Positions 34,932 to 46,518 of a stretch of DNA of 64,000 nucleotides are shown here, piece by piece. The DNA is from Sorghum bicolor. Lineage: Eukaryota > Streptophyta > Magnoliopsida > Poales > Poaceae. Positions within the stretch are counted from its first letter, which is position 1; each line of letters opens with the position of its first letter. Under the pieces are notes generated by a model that had not been told where the DNA came from, ran no database searches, and saw nothing but the letters and a program-made list of their open reading frames with translations. The stretch spans positions 44,697,276-44,761,275 of the forward strand of contig NC_012876.2 in NCBI RefSeq assembly GCF_000003195.3, in the 5' to 3' direction. The position numbers were made by a program, and so were the translations under genes.

Positions 34932-37457
34932 TTACCTTGTCAGGATGGTCGTCTTGATCGAAGGTGATGGGGTGTTCGACGAGTTGAGGTATTGGAGCAC
35001 CGCCATCCTTGCCGCAAAGACCTCACGGTGCTCCCCTTTGCGTTGCCTTGCAGTTAGCTGCGTCGAGGGTCCACCGTAGATCATGTAGCAGTCGTCGACG
35101 GCTGGGAAACCCTCGTCTTCTTTATCGTCCCCCTTGTTGCTGTTCTTTTCTTTCTTCTGGTCGTCCTTCGTGAACCCGAGGCCGTCGGAGTGTCTTTTCA
35201 GCATGCGGCAGTCCTTGAGCTTGTGGTTTGCCCCTCCCTTATGGTAAGGGCAGGGCTCTTTTAGCATCTTGTCGAAGATGGCCCCCTCGGGGGGGCCTCG
35301 AGGCCTTTTACTATCCACGGCGGCGACGAAATCGTCGTCGAGGGCCTCCCGTTGGAAAGGCCTTGCTTTCTTCTTCTTTTTGTTCTTCTTGGGCCCTCGA
35401 CTGGGCCCCTCATCGTCATCGGTTGGCGACTTCACTTTGCCTCCTTCGCAGCTGAAGAAGGCGCCGACCGCTTCCTCCCCCGAGACATAGTTCGCCACTA
35501 CGTCCATTAGCTCGTCGACGGTCTGAGGGCGATTCCGGCCCAATTCCTGCACCAGATCTCGGCTGGTGGTGCCTGAGACAAAAGCCAGGATGACGTCGTG
35601 GTCTGGGATGTGCGGCAGGTCGGTACGCTGCTTTGAGAAGCGTCGAGCATACTCGCGAAGAGTTTCTCCTGACTTCTGCTTGCACTTGCTGAGATCCCAC
35701 GAGTTGTCGGGCCGTATGTAGGTCCCTTTGAAGTTGCCTTCAAACACTCTGACCAAGTCGGTCCAGTCATGGATCTGGTTGGCTGGGAGCTCCTCGAGCC
35801 ATCTGCGGGCGGTGTCAGAGAGAAAAAGCGGTAACTGTCGGATGATGGCTCGATCGTCCCCTCGAGCGCCTCCCAACTGACAGGCTAGCCGGAAGTCCGC
35901 CAGCCACAGCTCTGGCTTGGTGTCGTCGTTGTATTTAGGAATGCTAGTCGGGGGTCGAAACGGGCTGGGCAGCGGCGTGCTGCGGATCACTCTGCTGAAC
36001 ACGCGAGGGCCTGGTGGTTCTGCGGCCATCCGGTCCTTGTCACTGTCGTATCGCCCGCCACGGTGGGCGCTGTAACCGCGCTCCTCTGCATCCCCGTGTC
36101 GACGGTGATGATATTCGTTGATGTCATGTCGTGCGTCGTGCCGCCGTTGATTATCGACGGGGTGGTTTTGGATCGGCACTGTCTTCTTTCCTCGAGGGGC
36201 CAGTTGCTGATGGACTGACACCTCCTTTTCATTTCGGATCGGCTCATCAGGCCTCTCCGTGGCTGCTCCTCGACGTCGAGAAGCCGAGCTCTCTGCCTGC
36301 TGAACTGCCGCTACCTGAAGCAGGGTATGCACCTCGTCTCGGATCCGCCGCGCCTAGGAGTTTGAAGGCTCAGGCATGTTTCGCAGCAGCATCGTCGCTG
36401 CCACGACATTCTGGCCTGCCAGGGGGAAGCGGCTGACGGGTTGTTCTGGTTCCCCGTCCCAGACGATCTGTCGATGTACTTCTCGAGCCCATCCGCGGGC
36501 ACCTCCGCCAGGTGGGTATGGTTGGTCCTGCTTGAGGATCTGCTCGGGCAGGACAAGGCACGCGCGATCTTCATCGAGCTTTGCTTTGAGCTCCCGCAAC
36601 TACGCAAGTTGCGCGGCTTTGTCTTCTTGCGGCGGGGGGTCGACCTGACCGTCGTTCCCAGGCGTCCTGGGGTCCTCCCTTGCTACAGGGGTTCGACCGC
36701 CGGCAACGGCGTCTTGTGTCTTGTCGGTGGTTTCTACTGCCCCGTCGATGTGGAAGCATTCCCTAGTAGGGTCGTAGCCGTCGGACTCAGAGTCGGAGTC
36801 CAGCTCGATGGCGTAGAAGCATCCACGTCCCTCCTCCAGTAGCCGTTACCTGAGTGAGGTGATCGTGTATCGCCCAGGTCGTAGGTGGCGGAGGCCTCGT
36901 ACCTGGGAGAAATCCGGCAGCTCGGATGCTCGTTTCCATGCTCCAGCGTCGTGTGGGAGGACCATTGGTCGCTCTACATACGTCTGGGCGTTTGGACATA
37001 TCGTCCTGGCAAGCGATGCCGCGGCATTGTCCAGACCAAACGACGGCGCTCTTCTTGGGGCGAACAACCCATGCGGAAGTAGCGTCGTGTAGGATGAGAG
37101 CGCATAAGGCGCGTCGTCTCCCAACGTCGTCGCGCTATCCACGTGACGTCGGGCCATCATACCCGCGGCTTCGGCGCGCGGGGCTGTCGGCTCCTGCGTC
37201 ACCACCCGTCTGGCATGAGCTGGCGACCGTGAGGAGGCAGAGGAGTGATGGTGGCGCTGTCCATGCCTCTTCTTGGGCGGGGAGGCATGGTGGCGACGCA
37301 GTCTCGGAGCCCTCAATCGTGCGTGCGCAATACGAGCTCCTCCCGGTCCTTTGACCGAGAGCAGGATCATGTCATAGCCGAAACCGGTAGACATGAACTC
37401 GATGCTCCCGAACCAAATCACCATGGAGCGCGGTATCGGCAAAATGAGAGTGGCCAT
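34932..37457 (-). pseudogene. Tat-like gag, broken by three stops and a frameshift
   Basis: The proposed start is ATG 37457, 38 bp past the primer site. One frame runs to 34932 with stops at 36846 (TAA), 36600 (TAG) and 36354 (TAG). The N-terminal third is Arg/His-rich, followed by an acidic Ser-rich stretch and a short coiled coil (LRELKAKLDEDRA). The long C-terminal part (36332-34932) is intact. It contains the gag core (ELWLADFRLACQLGGARGDD, WTDLVRVFEGNFKGTY), a Lys-rich segment and a zinc-finger-like CPYHKGGANHKLKDC. The two TAGs fit CAG-to-TAG changes. The TAA follows CAGGTAACG, so it might instead mark an unrecognised splice donor. The start is less certain than the core. Confidence 0.75.
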
Positions 37458-37494
37458 CTGGAAAGAGATGGGAAATTGGTGAAAAACACGCAGG

Positions 37495-37513
37495 ACCCCT
37501 ACCTGGCGCGCCA
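37495..37513 (-). other. Primer binding site of the Tat-like element
   Basis: The minus strand reads TGGCGCGCCAGGTAGGGGT two bases inside the LTR. The tRNA was not assigned. Confidence 0.65.
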
Positions 37514-37515
37514 AG

Positions 37516-38555
37516 TGTCGGTGTTTTCTCCCTGGGGGGTCACACCAACGAGTAAAACTAGTGTGTGCTCCCCTTCCTAGATGGTGATGCAAGAAAAAAC
37601 ACAAAGATTTATCCTAGTTCGGGCAAGAGAAGGCCCTACGTCTAGCGGGTTGGGATAAGTTTCTATTATCTTTCACCTAAGTGCTTCTACAAGGGTGAAT
37701 ACAAGTGTGGAATGGATGGAGATGGAGTATGGTTGCTCTTCTACGTATGTCTTGCCTATTCTGGTTCGCTCCTGAGCTTCCCCATTTATAGTTCCAAGGG
37801 GAGGCCTAGGTTACATGCATAGGCGACAGAATAGGGGTCGATAGGAGCATGGCACACTGACCTACTCGAGGCCTCCGTACCGGCGTGGCCTCGAACTGTC
37901 TTGTCTCGGTACCTTGATGATTACGCGTGCCCCTGAATCCTGCTCCTGTGCAACGTCCTGGACCGGTTTACCTGTTGCACGCTTGTACGTCGTGGCAGCA
38001 GCCGTGTCAGAGTGGTTGAGGTGCCATCTTTCGTCACCCAGCTCTTCTCTTGGAACGAACACGCCCGCTTGAGGGTCCGGTGCTGCGCAAGGCTTTGCTG
38101 AACAGAGCGCTGACTTTTGGCGTCTCGAGGAGGTCTTGACGAGACGTTCCGATCACCTTGCTGCGCCCTGCCATACTCTGACTCATTTGGTGGGGAAGGC
38201 TGCAAAAAGGAACGACTGGATGGAAGCTTGTTCCCTATCACGCTTCCCGTGACTGTCAGGTTAGGTGAGAACGCGGCAGGCGCATTAAATGCCCTGGTTC
38301 CTAAGCCCGCATCAGGCGGCGGGCGGCGTCCTTGCGCTCGAGGCCCTTAGACTCGTGCGAGCTTGTTTCCGTATTCGACGGTCGTCATTCGGTCGAGCCC
38401 CAGTCGATTCGCATGACGCTCTTTCCGTGTTCGAGGCTATGGATGTCGATAATCGTGCGTACGACCGGGGGGCACCGAGTCGGGGGCCTCGATTTATGCA
38501 CGGGTGCTCTCGCTATGTGCGTCAGTTAGGGTACCCCTTACTAATACCCTCGACA
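37516..38555 (-). repeat. 5' LTR of the Tat-like element
   Basis: 1,040 bp, on the plus strand TGTCGGTG...CCTCGACA. A TATAAAT box lies on the minus strand at 37784-37790. No second copy is inside the window, so the right edge rests on the TG...CA rule and the resumption of Athila sequence at 38556. Confidence 0.78.
37784..37790 (-). promoter_or_regulatory. TATA-like box in the Tat-like LTR
   Basis: The minus strand reads TATAAAT inside the LTR at a plausible distance from the primer site. Confidence 0.5.
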
Positions 38556-39997
38556 ATATTCTATCTATACTTATGTTTTTTATATATCTTCCAAAGATTG
38601 CGTGTGCAACATTTTAGCTCATATGATTAGCAGTGTGGGATCACAAAGGTGAAAGAACTAAACATATTGAATTGATTGGGTTGGTTAATCTAGAGTTGTA
38701 AATCGTACATGTTTGTCTCTTTTATTCATGTGAACGCCAGAACCAAGGATAATTTTATAAAAATTGATAGTCAAGTACCTTAAGATGCTACCTTACTTCA
38801 AGAGTGATGGTACAGTATCACCTTGTGGAAGCTTCCCTTTCTTAGCGGTTTTGCATCGTGTTTGTGGCACCCTCCATGGACCATCTCTTGTGAGCTATGC
38901 CTTCATTGTGTAAATTGCTAACCTTCATGTGCATCTCTATTTGTCTCCAATGTGAGTTTATCTCAGGACTTCCCAGGTCGATATTGAAAGTTTTCCTGCA
39001 GGGGTTAGTCCAACAAAATATCCAATATCTTCTATAGCATACTATCGGCTTAAAAAAATCAACATAGACACCATGTCTAATTTGATTTAGGAGAGCATTT
39101 TAACCTAAGTACCATGCTTAATTTAAAATCCCTTGGAAGTAAGATCATCATTCCTAAACTAAGCACTATGCTTAATTAAGAGATAAATAAAAGTACTCCA
39201 AACCTAGACATATACTAAAGCAAATAAAGGTAGCATGAGAGCATTTATAGAGATCTACTCAAATGGAGATGAAGTAGTGTGATTAGTATTTAACAAATTG
39301 AGCATGTCTCAAAGGTAGGGACAACCAACATATCAACATGGCAAAGGATGTTTTTTATGTAAAGTACTCCCCCAAGCTTGAATTTTGCAAAATTCATGTT
39401 TGGATGAATTTAATTCAATGTTGTATGATGATTGGTTGGACATACCTTGTGCTTGTCATTCATCCGATCTTCTTGCTCCAATCCTGGAAATGTTAGTGAC
39501 AAGAATACCCGAAGGAATTTTTTACAATTATCCTTATATGCTCAATACACAAGGTAATGTTGCAAATAATTAAAAGCTCATGTTACGATCTGATCAGTGC
39601 TTATTTTAGGATACTAAGCTTGTCCTTGGGAAACCATCAATTTATGTCGGCGAAGTGGTTTCCCCTCCAACGCTGACCTATATCAAGATCAACTCAACGA
39701 GATCTGCAATATTTATTATAGACATATGTATCGACAACCGCCCTTTTAAAGTTTTTATAAATAGAAAGGATGAGGGGGTTGGAGATCTCGAATGTGGTGA
39801 TGTTGGAGAGACCAATGGATTGGGATGATGTTACATATGAGCATGGAGTAAATGAAGTGGCTATGAAATAAATTCCATGCTCATTAATGCTTGGAGTGAA
39901 TTCCATGTGGTGTGGTAAAAATGGTAAGGTGAGTGTGGTAAAAAAGGAAAAAAGAAAAATGATACATGGACGACTTGGTTCGAAACTAGCACAGCTA

Positions 39998-40019
39998 CCG
40001 TTCCCCAGCAACGGTGCCA
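39998..40019 (-). other. Primer binding site of Athila-like #2
   Basis: The minus strand reads TGGCACCGTTGCTGGGGAA: the tRNA-Asp site, with one more mismatch than in copy #1. Confidence 0.75.
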
Positions 40020-40026
40020 GAAAGTT

Positions 40027-40163
40027 TGTTGGGTATTTTAAACGTAAACAGAAAAATCCGCAAGCGCACGGATACCGATGTAGCTTTCACCCGGAAGTAT
40101 TCCAGAGTATCGACTTTCCACAGGGAACGTGAGTGTACTAATTAAGATTCAAGATCGCCCAAG
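40027..40163 (-). repeat. 5' LTR of Athila-like #2, first part
   Basis: 137 bp matching 33116-33255 before the Sirevirus insertion. Copy #1 reads CGCCCAAGGATAAC at this point, so CCAAG (40159-40163) is the likely target duplication of the Sirevirus. Confidence 0.82.
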
Positions 40164-41002
40164 TGAAAGGTCCTTGTTTGGTTTTGGTAATTGAGTGACA
40201 ACTTAGGTGGACTAATAGTGTTTATGTGAGATACACAGGAGATTAGTCCACAGGTGATTATATGATGATGGAGGAGCTCATTGCATATGAGACATGACAT
40301 GGAGTCATGTGACCAAGGTGGAGAAGATCAAGATGAGGCTTGGCTCGATGGACTGGTTGCAAGAGTGAAGGGCAAGTCGGAGGCTTTGAAGCAAGGGACC
40401 GCGTGTGACGGTGAAGCTTGAGCAAGACTTGGCGCCGATGGACCGAGGCAACGGTGAAGAGCAAGTGAGGTCAAGATCGATGAACCAATACGGTCATGTG
40501 ATGATATGAAGTGGATCATATCATTTGGTGATTGGTTGGTGCATGTGTTGCATCAACATTGGAGGAGATGGAATGGAAAGCGCAAGGCAAAGGTATAACC
40601 TAGGGCATTTCTATTTCACCGGTCATAGGTGTGTAGAGAAGTTTATGACCGGATTTAGGATAGATGGCCGTACTATCAAGAGGGGCAAACTTGTTTGCAT
40701 ATCGGTCATCTAGTGCCACTTGAGCGATCTAACTTTGTATACGTGTTAGGATCGAGTGGCGTGGCAAGTTTGAGAGGCTAACTCCTTTGGGAAAATGTTT
40801 GTGAAAATGCTAACACACATGCACATGGTGGTGTACACTTGGTGGTGTTGGCACATTTGCAAAGGAGGTGGTGTTCCCAGGGTTGAGAGAGGTGTGGTAT
40901 TCCCAGGATTCTGCGCTTTTGAGAAAATTAAGTGTATATTTTCTATTGCGCCGGTGGGAAATTTAGAGAAGTCGCGGGAGTGTTTTCTCACTGAGAAACA
41001 CT

Positions 41003-41118
41003 CACCGGACGCTGAGTGCGGAGGCACCGGACGCTGGCCTCAGCGTCCGGTGAGCTTGACCCTGCTAGGGTTAAGCACCGGACGCACTCTGAGAGCGTCC
41101 GGTGGTTAGCGTCCGGTG
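41003..41118. repeat. Palindrome cluster in the Sirevirus LTR, left part
   Basis: CACCGGACGCTG and its exact complement form a hairpin at 41025-41052 with a 4-base loop. A second hairpin with 10-base arms lies at 41076-41104. Single half-sites are at 41003 and 41109. The cluster resumes after the Tekay insertion at 56969. Confidence 0.85.
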
Positions 41119-41123
41119 TGAGG

Positions 41124-41128
41124 GGTTT
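41124..41128. repeat. Target-site duplication GGTTT of Tekay copy P
   Basis: GGTTT at 41124-41128 and 56946-56950 flanks the TGTAACACC...TGTGACA ends. Confidence 0.93.
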
Positions 41129-44100
41129 TGTAACACCCCAGTGTTATGGTTGCATCACGCATGTGCATAGCATGAGCATCATCATTTACTCAAAGCATAT
41201 CATGATCATCATCTATCTTGAGCCATGTCATTCTATGCAAAAATGTGTTTTAAATTGATTAAATAGGCTTCCTATGCTTATGTTTGAGTGAACAATGCTT
41301 GTGTTTGTGCTTAATGCCTTGGTAATTAGTTTATCTATGCTTAACTTGTTCTTGGGAACAATGTTCATGTTGGTCACTTTTCCAAAATATGCTTCTAAGT
41401 CATACTTATAAAAATAGGCCCTAGAAACCTCTTTTTCTTAGGCTTTTAAAAAGTGTTTCATAAAATGTTTGCATGTCAAAACTTTCTACAGCAAAGTTGT
41501 AGAAAATTTTATAAGGAACAAAAGTTGTTTTATGGCCATCTCATGAAAATGAACACAAATAGCTCAAAAGTGGTCCACAAGGCAGATTTGGGGCTGTTTT
41601 CAACACTTAGAAAATTTTCTAAGTCCTGGGTGCTTTGCAGTTTGCTCGATCGGTTTTGGAAACTCTATATCTTTCAATCCAGGCCGATCTGCCCTTTGCT
41701 CTAGTTGACAAAGTTGTAGATCTCGCCTAGTACTCCAAGTTTGTCAACTACGCCATCGCCTAATTCGCTATGGTTTGGGAGATAATCGCCGGTGAAGTGG
41801 CTCTGTCAGACGAGCACCCTTTGTTCTGAATCGGGCCTGACCTCGTCGACGTGGCCGACCGCCGGCAGAGCTCCGTCGCCATTTGTCGCCCGTACGCCGC
41901 GTTTGGCCCTCCTTGTCAGCTTCCGTCGCGTGCATGACCTCCACGGCGACGCCCCGAGCGAGTGGACGCGTCCACTTCGCTCTGCCTCGCCCTCTCTCGC
42001 CGGAACCTCGTCCGCAGCGAGCTCTCCGCTGCGAGCTCACTCCGGCGAGCTCGTGTGCGCTCCTCTCGGCGTCTCCGTCCACCAAACTCCACCCAAAGCT
42101 CCGCCGTGAGCCGCTCTCCAAGCTCCACCCTCTAACTTACCCACCGGTGAGCCGACATTCCCTTCTTCCCCCAAATCGGTCCGCCGTGACCTTCTTCTCC
42201 GGCGAACTCAATGCCGAGCGCTGTGAGGCTTCTCATCATCTTTGGTTAGGTCCTAGAGGTAGCTTAGGTCCTTAGCGAGCTTTTGCGCCACCTGGTGGAC
42301 GCTCTACCGGGTTCTCCGTCGCCGGACACGGTGCGCAGTGCCGCCGTGTTTCCGCCGGAGTTGGGTGCTCTCGTGGCCAGCGCGTTCCACGGGGATCCAG
42401 GCCAAGCCGCGTACCTAGGAAGCTTCGCCATAGTCCGTTGGTGCTGTAGAAGGCCTTAGGTCGCGCTCTACCGGCCTGAGGGCTCCGGCGTAACGCCGGG
42501 CACCTCCGCCGAGCCGCCATTGCCGACGGTGAGCCCCTTCCGGTGGCTCCGCCGTGGCAAAAGTGGGGTCAATCGAGTCGTTAGGGTTCGGGGATCACGT
42601 TGATGCCCTGGGTTTGGCCGGAGACCTCGCCGTCGCGGAGAAATCGCCGGCGAAGATCGCCTCGGCCGTGAGGAAGAAGAGCCTGACAGATGGGACCCAC
42701 TGTCAGCGACTCTCTCTTTCCCTCATTTTCTTTTATTCAAAATCCTGATTTTTGGCTTTCTTGCAAAAATCATATCTCCTGTTTCTGAGATCCAAAAATG
42801 GTGAAACAAATTTTGTGTTGTTTCTTGAGATGGCTACTATTTAATAAAAATATAAAATGAATCATGTTTTCTGAGAAACTATTTATTAAGGATTTAATCT
42901 TATTATTCTTGGATAAATGCATATCTCTGGTTATACTGCTTAGTTTGCTTTGAAAAATTTATGGTGGTCTCTCCATGGCATTGGAGTGCTCTGATAATTA
43001 TTTCATGATTTTTGGAGCATTGTTGTTGTGATATGTAATTTGTGTTTGAAATATGGCTTGTTTCTTTAATTAAATCACATAAAATAATTGGTGTTTATGC
43101 TGGTGCTCTATTTTGGTGGTAAACTTGTTTATGGTATTCCTAAGATGTAAATAATCTGAAATCTGTTGTTTGACACTATATAAGTCATGTTTATGAATTT
43201 ATGAAATAAATGCCTTGATACTTGTTAAATGCATATCTTTAATTTGGCATGTGCATTGGTCCTGGAATTTTTATGGTGGTGATCTGATGTTATACTTGTG
43301 CCTCTGTAATTTTTGTAGATTTTTCTGAGCACTTTAACTAATATCTTGTAAATATGCCTTATCTAAAGTTAATTAATAAATGCCTTGTTAAGTAATTGTT
43401 TTGGGGTTTTCAACTGATGATCTGGTGACCTTTTAATATGTTTGTGCTCACGAGTCATATGGTTGGCATGGTTTGTGTTTTGATCATGTCATTAAATAAT
43501 TAACTATAGGGTTAAATGCTGTTCTGGACAGCAAGTGAGCAATTTAACTTTGCTTAATGATAACTTGCCTTTCTGTGAAACTTGTCTAAATCAAAGTTGT
43601 TCTAAACTTATAGAGCCAGCTGTGGTTTAAATTTGAAGTCATTTGGCCAAGTAGTTTAAAAGTTATAGATGTTCCAAGTTGGGTTCCAGAAATAGGTGTT
43701 CTCTGTTTTTCTGGGAAAGAACATGGAACTTTGTTTCAATGACCAGTTTCATGTATGAATCTTGCTGTCATGTTTAAAGATTAATTGTAGACAATTTCAT
43801 AAGCTTTCCAGAATGTCCTTACTCATGTTTGTTGGACCTGTCTATCTATAATTATGATTTATTTACTGAGCATACTTGTTTTGTGTCGTTTGCTCCTTTA
43901 GTGTCATGATAGGTTTTGGGTTATGTTAACTTGTTTATTCATGTGAGTTAGTATAACTCTTGCTCCGTAAATGAGTGTCCAGTGAGTTGCTTGTGTTATT
44001 AAGCATTCATCTGTAGCATGTGCACCTTCTCATTCATCGAGCATGCAATAGGTGCACCGGACGTGGCAGTTTCCTTCGAGCTCCAAGCGAATCCCGAAGG

Positions 44101-45699
44101 TCAGGAGGGCAGCCAGGAGGTGGAGGTCCAGCAAGCCGGACTCGAGGAGCCCGAAGAAGAAGTTGAGTGCCCGAATCACGAGCCGGCATCGTTCGTGAAA
44201 GGCAAGCCCCGGAGCATTCTAAGTCTCCCCTTATTTTCGAAAAGTTTACTTAATACGTTATATCTATTGATGCATTACGTATAGGAGTTGTGATGAAACT
44301 GTTGCTGCATTCTACTCTATCCTTGTCCAGATAACTCACCCTCCCTGGTTGTAGAGTTAGGTTCGAGTAGCAGCTTAGCTATGCTTTAATCGGTAGAAGT
44401 CGGGTGATATTCTGTCATCCGCGCGATATAGGGTTGTGTCGGGTCACGATGGTCTATATGTGCTATCGTGGATGGAACCTGGTTAAATTGACTTAAGCCG
44501 GGCGGAGTTTTGCAAGTGTGTATAACTCCGTCTGTGGCAGCTAAGGACCGATCGTTGTATGTCCTCTTGTCATGTTGAACGCATGCCTGACACTTAGTTG
44601 GCCAGATAACTCGTTCCGACCGCGAAGCCGAGTAGTATGACTCCGGCCGGAAGACCGGCAAGTATAAAGTGCGCACTACCGGAGGAAGTGCGGTGTGCGG
44701 GGGACCATTGGCGTAAGTCCAAAGGCAGGTGAGTTAAAATTCCTGACCTCCCTGGCAGAGTGGTAGCCCTGGGAGTGCGGCGCTGATCGGAGCCGCGATT
44801 CCTGAGTCGTACCAAAGGTGACCCTTTGGCTCTCCGGCAGGGGATGCCTGGGTGAGTGCTAGGAATAACCCTCCAGCTGGATAGGAATTCGATTCGAATC
44901 GCCGTCTCTCCCGGTTAGTGAGAACTTGACAGAGCAACGGCAAACGTAGCATTCACTAATGAACTTGGTTCGTGATAATGATGATAGCAAGAAGAACATA
45001 TGATGAATTTGATATGGTTAATATTGTTTGTAATAATCAAGTGATGTGTTGTAGTACAGGTGCTAATCTAGTGGTAGGCTGATGATAAATAAATATGATG
45101 CCCTTAAAATAACTTAGTTGTAAGTTAAGCTTTTGGCAAAAGGTGAGTCAACCAGCTCCACTTAAGATTTAGCCTTGCATGATCCTTGGTGTCTTTTGTG
45201 TTTTACTAGACGGGTAAGTCTAGCTGAGTACATCCTCGTACTCAGGGTTTATTCCCACCTGTTGCAGATGATATCTTCTATGATGGTTTCTGCAAGACCT
45301 GTCTCCATCCCGCTGGGGATGAGGACTAACCGTTGGGCACGGTTCTCTACTCTTCTCGTCTATGATGCTTTTGGAAGGATGACCTAGACTCTGGCAGTAA
45401 CAAACTTGTGAACTGAACTTTGAACGGATGTGTGTAACTATTTTGCTTCCGCTACTTCAAACTTGGGTTGTAATAACTTAATGACTCCGATGTGGTGCCG
45501 CTTCGTCGGCAATGAATGACTATGTAACAATCGTTGTGTTTATGCTGAACTATTACGATCTTGGTTTGTTGCGAGTTGGTTTGAAGTCTTTCGTGATTTC
45601 GATTGACTACCGGGATTATATGGGCTCAAGTTTAGAAACTTGATTGTTTGACGATCGTTTCTGCACTTGAACTCTTATAATTTGGTCGGTTCTGTGACA
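41129..45699 (+). repeat. 5' LTR of Tekay copy P
   Basis: 4,571 bp. GC-rich block about 41800-42710, AT-rich middle with no gene 42750-44000, small conserved frame 44018-44284. It lacks a 13-bp segment present in the 3' LTR near 53376. Confidence 0.95.
44018..44284 (+). CDS. Conserved small reading frame inside the Tekay LTR (copy 3 of 4)
   Basis: 88 codons sharing the acidic core and the FVKGKPRSILSLP segment with the copies in element M. 10 of 14 differences from copy M across the shared 67 codons are silent, and all lie inside the segment both subfamilies keep open. The C-terminal 20 codons differ between subfamilies, so the true end is uncertain. Confidence 0.45.
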   Translation: MCTFSFIEHAIGAPDVAVSFELQANPEGQEGSQEVEVQQAGLEEPEEEVECPNHEPASFVKGKPRSILSLPLFSKSLLNTLYLLMHYV

Positions 45700-45701
45700 G
45701 C

Positions 45702-45713
45702 TGGTATCGGAGC
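45702..45713 (+). other. Primer binding site of Tekay copy P
   Basis: TGGTATCGGAGC, initiator-Met type with one mismatch, two bases past the LTR. Confidence 0.88.
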
Positions 45714-46518
45714 AAGTTCAGCATTATAAATGCAGCGTTTGTGTATTTAAAACAAAAGAGTTTTTAAATAAAATGGTGTTTAATAAGTAATCAAGTTATG
45801 CCAGTGGTCGAATCCTCCTTGCCCACATAAGGACTCTAGGTGGCTATTTAAGTACTGACTTGGGGGGGGGGTTTATTTATGCATCTCCGGCAGTACTCAG
45901 GTATGGATGTGTGATGACCGCACTATGCTACCCTGTGGTCTAATGGTGGAGGTAGCCTTCATATGTGAATTAGCCACATATGTCGCTAGATTTAAATTAT
46001 GCAACGTCGCACCTACGCTCAGGTAAGTGGGAGCTGTGAGAACATGATCGTCCAAACGGCGGTCTAGGGGAGTGTTCGCGGTGGTTTTCTGGAGCGGTTA
46101 CATGTCGAAACCATGGAACCACGAAAGAAACTTATTGGGGAGTATTTAATTTCTCGGGTAGTTGTGGTGTCATTGTTTGAGCATGTTGGGCATGCCCAAG
46201 CAATGTGCACTTAGTTTACTGCTTTCTTGAGTGATATATTGGGAACTGTTGGGCTGAAATGAAGTTTTCTGCAGGTACTCTAACAACGTACGTGTAAACC
46301 AATAGTTACCGTATCGAGAGACGAATGTATGCCACCGTATATCCGTTAGAATATTAATTTTCTAAGTTTGTGAGGACGTACGGTTCGTGCATGCATCATG
46401 TCGCATTCATACATACATTCTGTCTGCTCCTTCCCTTACAATTTCGTCCCTTTTTAAATAAATAAATGTTGCTTCAACTAATCCTCTTTTACCATGGTAT
46501 TCCCATTCCTTTCCACAG
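45714..46518 (+). other. Leader of Tekay copy P with conserved splice sites
   Basis: No gene. CTCAG|GTAAGT at 46022/46023 is a near-perfect splice donor, and CATTCCTTTCCACAG ends at 46518 directly before the ORF0 ATG. The GTAAGT core is kept in copy M although neighbouring bases differ. A G10 run lies near 45861. Confidence 0.6.

Larger units (their letters stand above)
34396..38555 (-). mobile_element. Tat-like Ty3/gypsy element, 5' half
   Basis: The minus-strand element shows a 5' LTR (37516-38555), primer site (37495-37513), gag (37457-34932) and the first part of protease (34863-34396). RT onward lies left of the window, beyond Athila #1. The gag resembles RIRE2-type Tat elements of grasses. 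It entered the leader of Athila #2; right flank ATATT at 38556-38560. Confidence 0.78.
38556..40163 (-). mobile_element. Athila-like element #2, leader and start of 5' LTR
   Basis: This second copy of the family at 1-1517/32940-34395 lies in the same orientation. Bases 38561-40026 are leader with no supported gene. The primer site is at 39998-40019 and the LTR begins at 40027. It reads straight through the site where copy #1 is interrupted by Tekay copy M. It is itself cut by the Tat-like element at 38555 and by the Sirevirus at 40164. Confidence 0.8.
40164..41128 (+). repeat. Sirevirus 5' LTR, first part
   Basis: Starts TGAAAGGTCC and matches 63570-64000 at about 99%. Ends at the Tekay copy P insertion. 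Bases 41003-41118 hold a palindrome cluster. No gene. Confidence 0.92.

Noticed and set aside
36846..37604. 252-codon frame as a separate gene upstream of the Tat-like gag
   Set aside because: It starts inside the LTR and shares the gag frame; it is more likely the gag N-terminus ended by a stop at 36846.
42272..42520. An 82-codon Arg-rich frame antisense in the GC-rich block, open in all four Tekay LTRs
   Set aside because: Codon comparison between copies M and P shows about twice as many changing as silent differences, so the open frame is explained by GC-rich composition with few stops.
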